DNA of 55,407 nt from an uncultured Cellvibrio sp. (lineage in GTDB: Bacteria > Pseudomonadota > Gammaproteobacteria > Pseudomonadales > Cellvibrionaceae): NCBI GenBank assembly GCA_946481095.1, contig CAMLML010000026.1:1-55407 (forward strand), given 5' to 3'. This document shows positions 52,752 through 55,407 of this stretch, piece by piece. The position numbers and the translations under genes were made by a program. A model generated the notes under the pieces. The model worked only from the letters and a program-made list of their open reading frames with translations, searched no databases and was not told the origin of the DNA. Every line of letters begins with the position of its first letter. The first letter of the stretch is position 1.

Positions 52752-53570
52752 ATGTCAAAACCCACAAAACTCTTCGTTGTGGTAGACCCTAACGATGAAA
52801 CCCACATAGCGCTTGAGCGTGCAATCATTACGTCTGCACTGCACAGCACCAAACCCCATGTGCATGCGTTCGTGGCCGTAGACGGAGATGCCGTTGATAC
52901 CCGCTCCAGCAATGACAGATTATTTCGCGATTTAACCTGGTTTGAAAAAAATATCAAAAGCCCACTGGCCAATGCCGGCATTAATTACACTCTGGAAGTT
53001 TCCTGGTCTGGCGAATGGCAAAAATCAATTGTCGAGTCTGCAAAACGCCTGAGTGCCGATTTGATTTATTTACCCGTACATGCCAAAACCAACCCGGGTC
53101 GTTTCAGCTTTACTGAATCCAAATGGGAATTGTTAAAAACCGCTTCCTGCCCTGTGGTACTGATTCGTCCTGGTGCCAATGCACAACGAAAAGTGATTTT
53201 GGCTGCAGTGAATTTCCAGGCACAACGAGATGTGCAAATTGCATTAAATAAAAAAATCATCGAACAAGCCAAACATTTTGCCAATGTTTATGGTGCCGAA
53301 CTGCACGTTATTAATGGTTATCTGGATTCCATGAGCTACCCTGACCGAGGTAAATTGGTTAATCAAACCGGTATAGCCAATGACAAAATTCACGTTGAAA
53401 ATGGCTATACATCAGAAGTAGTTTCAGCTCTGGCTGAAAAAATAAATGCAGATTTGATTGTGATGGGAACCCTGGGACAAAACGGTATGACCAAAACCCG
53501 TCGCGGTAATACGGCAGAGCGTTTGATTGCCGCTGTTGATACAGATGTGATGGTTATCAACCACGAATAG
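52752..53570 (+). CDS. Tandem universal stress protein (UspE-like)
   Basis: The 272-residue protein has two Usp domains (about 5-145 and 148-272). The first lacks a clear ATP loop. The second ends with MGTLGQNGMTKTRRGNTAERL, close to the G-x2-G-x9-G-S/T ATP-binding motif. Tandem Usp proteins of this length resemble UspE. Its role in stress survival is inferred from the family. CAGGAGG precedes the ATG and an intrinsic terminator follows. Confidence 0.88.
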   Translation: MSKPTKLFVVVDPNDETHIALERAIITSALHSTKPHVHAFVAVDGDAVDTRSSNDRLFRDLTWFEKNIKSPLANAGINYTLEVSWSGEWQKSIVESAKRLSADLIYLPVHAKTNPGRFSFTESKWELLKTASCPVVLIRPGANAQRKVILAAVNFQAQRDVQIALNKKIIEQAKHFANVYGAELHVINGYLDSMSYPDRGKLVNQTGIANDKIHVENGYTSEVVSALAEKINADLIVMGTLGQNGMTKTRRGNTAERLIAAVDTDVMVINHE

Positions 53571-53593
53571 GTTTTAAAATTCTGCAAAAAAAG

Positions 53594-53618
53594 ACCGGGG
53601 CAAAACCCCGGTTTTTTT
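53594..53618 (+). terminator. Intrinsic terminator after the usp gene
   Basis: ACCGGGG-CAAAA-CCCCGGT is followed by a run of Ts. It lies 23 bases after the stop codon at 53570. Confidence 0.92.
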
Positions 53619-53657
53619 ATGTTTCAATTTTTTGTTTTGCTGGATTTCCGGGCGAAA

Positions 53658-53687
53658 AAAAACTCCACCTTTGCAGGCGGAGTTTTT
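53658..53687 (-). terminator. Intrinsic terminator after the GH5 gene
   Basis: On the minus strand AAAAACTCC and GGAGTTTTT pair around GCCT-GCAA-AGGT and run into further Ts. It lies 38 bases past the GH5 stop at 53726. It may also serve the plus strand. Confidence 0.8.
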
Positions 53688-53725
53688 CAAAACACCCGGA
53701 ATAAATTCCGGTTTATTTCCAGATA

Positions 53726-55407
53726 TTAATTACCCCAAAGAGTATTCAACAATTGGATCTTGCGTGAATCAAACCCGGTCCATTGCCCCCAGGCGTCATT
53801 GGCGCTTACTGGGTCCCATGGAGTCAGGTACAAACCGAAGGTATCGGCAGACTCAGGGTTCAATGACCAGTAGCAAGCGTTAATGCCCTTCTTCTTGAAG
53901 TAAGCAGCAGCAGCTTGTTGCCATTGTTGATCTACGTTAGTCGTGATATGGCTCCAGGCAGTACGATCAGCCTGGCTGGTTTTGGCTGGCCAATCCATAT
54001 TTCCACCGAATTCACCAATCAAAATACCGTAACCCAATTGACGTAAATAACCAAAGTGCTCTTCCCAACCTTGTTCCAACAGCGTTGGATTGATTACTAC
54101 GCGGCAGTCGTACAGAGCAGCTTCGTCACCTTCAAGACCGGCACACTCGGTTTGAGCTGGATCCATAAATTGTTTCTGTACGAATACAGATGGACCATAA
54201 GTGTGTGGAGAGAAGAGTAAACGTTCTTTTGGAATGTTGATTGGGTTTGCACCTGCTTCAAACAAGTTCTCACCCCAGTTCGGGTTAGTATCTTCACTTC
54301 CGTGAGGTACCTGAACTTTTGTCTCAGGCGTACCATCCTGATTATTTGCAGTACCAGAGATACCTTCAACAATCACAATCATGTTCGGGTTAACAGAATC
54401 AATTGCCTGATAAGCTTCTTCGGAAAGAGACTTCCACTCAGCCCATGTGTAATCCCATGGCTCGTTGAAAATGTCGATACCGATCAGGTTATCAACACCC
54501 AACTTGGAGGACAGGCCTGCGACTTCTCTGATTGTTGCTAACCACTTGGTTTTGTCATACGCATGGATCTTGGTCACACTACTTGGGTTTCCGGTACTCG
54601 CACAAGAATAATCTTCACGACGGAAATCGTAGCCAACACGATCTTTATCGACATAAGGTGGACGAGCATCGATACGACCTGCACGCCAGCCTACATAGTT
54701 GGAACATGAGTGGATATCGATGAAGATTTGGATGTCGTTTTGATCAGCTAACTTGATAAAATCTTCAAGAGCCTGACGTGAGTTGGTTTGACGTACAGAC
54801 TGGTGATTTTTCAGGTTAGGATTCAGACCTTGTGGATCAGTCGCATCCAGAGTTTGTGGAACAATTGGTAAACGCAACATAGTGATACCAGCGTTCTTCA
54901 ACTCAGTCATGGTTTGTTGAATGGTGCGTCCTGAACCAGCACTGCCATTCACCCACCACATGTTACCAACGTACAACTCCATTGGTGCACCGCTTGGGTT
55001 GGTAGCATCATTGGATGGCTCATGACGACCTTCCAGACCAAACCAGTTACCACAACGTGCTGGAACCAATTGATTATCTTTTGTCAGATTACCCTGGGCA
55101 TTTACACGGAATACACCGCTGCCGGAAATAACTGAACTGGAAGAGCTTGAGCTTGAGCGGCTTGAGCTGGAAATCGAGCTTGAAATCGAACTTGATCGGC
55201 TTGAACTTGAAATCGAGCTCGAACGCGATGAGCTGGAAATCGAGCTTGAACGCGAGCTACTTGAAATCGAGCTGGAGCGACTTGAGCTGGAAATCGAACT
55301 CGAACGGCTTGAACTTGAAATCGAGCTTGAGCGAGAAGAACTTGAGATTGAGCTTGAGCGTGAAGAACTGGAGATAGAGCTTGAACGGGAAGACGAACTC
55401 ACCGCAG
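53726..55407 (-). CDS. GH5 endoglucanase (cellulase), 5' part outside window
   Basis: The reading frame is open to the right edge, so the signal peptide and any N-terminal binding domain lie outside. The visible 560 residues start with a Ser/Arg/Ile linker (about 90 residues) and then a GH5 barrel (about 95-555). The acid/base Glu lies in DIFNEPWDYTW and the nucleophile Glu in LIGEFGGNMDW; HSCSNYVGW and SPHTYGPS are further active-site segments. It should cut beta-1,4-glucans outside the cell. The linker style is characteristic of Cellvibrio. A terminator follows. Confidence 0.93.
   Translation of the reverse strand, partial: AVSSSSRSSSISSSSRSSSISSSSRSSSISSSSRSSSISSSSRSSSISSSSRSSSISSSSRSSSISSSSRSSSISSSISSSSRSSSSSSSSVISGSGVFRVNAQGNLTKDNQLVPARCGNWFGLEGRHEPSNDATNPSGAPMELYVGNMWWVNGSAGSGRTIQQTMTELKNAGITMLRLPIVPQTLDATDPQGLNPNLKNHQSVRQTNSRQALEDFIKLADQNDIQIFIDIHSCSNYVGWRAGRIDARPPYVDKDRVGYDFRREDYSCASTGNPSSVTKIHAYDKTKWLATIREVAGLSSKLGVDNLIGIDIFNEPWDYTWAEWKSLSEEAYQAIDSVNPNMIVIVEGISGTANNQDGTPETKVQVPHGSEDTNPNWGENLFEAGANPINIPKERLLFSPHTYGPSVFVQKQFMDPAQTECAGLEGDEAALYDCRVVINPTLLEQGWEEHFGYLRQLGYGILIGEFGGNMDWPAKTSQADRTAWSHITTNVDQQWQQAAAAYFKKKGINACYWSLNPESADTFGLYLTPWDPVSANDAWGQWTGFDSRKIQLLNTLWGN
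55133..55407 (-). repeat. 27-base tandem repeats encoding the cellulase linker
   Basis: Eight in-frame units encode SSSSRSSSI (27 bases each), followed by a short SSSI and a Ser-rich end. The array continues past the window edge. The units differ in synonymous codons (AGC, TCA, TCC and so on), so the protein repeat is kept better than the DNA repeat. Confidence 0.92.

Noticed and set aside
55147..55377. CRISPR-like array or an opposite-strand Leu/Ser-rich protein at the right edge
   Set aside because: The repeats have no unique spacers and are the coding units of the cellulase linker; the opposite frame is only their complement.

Overview
The window looks like chromosomal DNA of a plant-polysaccharide-degrading gammaproteobacterium close to Cellvibrio (Cellvibrionaceae). 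The evidence is a secreted GH5 cellulase and a CBM2-CBM35-CE12 esterase with long Ser/Arg linkers typical of that group, next to ordinary gammaproteobacterial genes (ribBA/ribH, ubiX, oadGAB, nadR, rimK, dgt, motY, pyrC, RNase T). No phage structural genes, IS transposases, rRNA, tRNA or CRISPR arrays were seen. The assignment rests on reading the translations, not on a search.

Layout. 1-3164 (minus): riboflavin genes ribH (cut by the window edge), a TerB-like gene and ribBA whose cyclohydrolase half has lost its zinc cysteines, then an orphan ABC binding protein. 3314-9537 (plus): ubiX, a sodium-pumping oxaloacetate decarboxylase (oadGAB), an HMG-CoA-lyase-like gene, DUF2288, a GNAT acetyltransferase and a small membrane protein. 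9589-20742 (minus): an eight-gene operon DUF2170 - PspA - NfeD/OB-fold protein - flotillin - 1760-residue AAA+ ATPase - rhomboid protease - PLD nuclease-like protein - TerB-like protein, preceded by two direct repeats of an operator-like sequence. This looks like a membrane-stress or membrane-remodelling system. 21031-24351 (plus): a propeller-sensor diguanylate cyclase. smrA follows on the minus strand.

25024-36197 is an NAD-salvage island. NrtR (plus) faces a minus-strand run of nadM-Nudix, a small ADP-ribose-type protein, a TonB-dependent receptor, pnuC and nadR. A second unit holds nadV, two 2-oxoglutarate/Fe(II) oxygenases flanking nadE, and a nucleotidyltransferase gene interrupted by one in-frame TAA. 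Both units carry the same GTGGCYAATRGCCA-type palindrome between their -35 and -10 elements, which I read as NrtR operators. Together the genes could take pyridine precursors from outside the cell (receptor, PnuC), phosphorylate or phosphoribosylate them (NadR, NadV) and adenylate or amidate them to NAD (NadM, NadR, NadD-like protein, NadE). The role of the oxygenases is unknown.

36249-50821: a histidine-kinase-like protein lacking its phospho-acceptor His, rimB-rimK, a small acidic protein, the CE12 esterase, a VanZ-lectin-like fusion, dgt, two secreted proteins of unknown role, an ECF sigma factor overlapping a vWA membrane protein, and a MotY-like OmpA protein. 50945-53570 (plus): pyrC, RNase T and a tandem universal stress protein. 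The window ends inside the GH5 cellulase gene (minus).

A family of GC-rich hairpin repeats (CCCTCACC.../...GGTGAGGG) lies in five intergenic gaps. In two places it runs into the 3' end of a gene, so that both proteins end in the same MPSP-stop. Operons were inferred from overlaps and short gaps.
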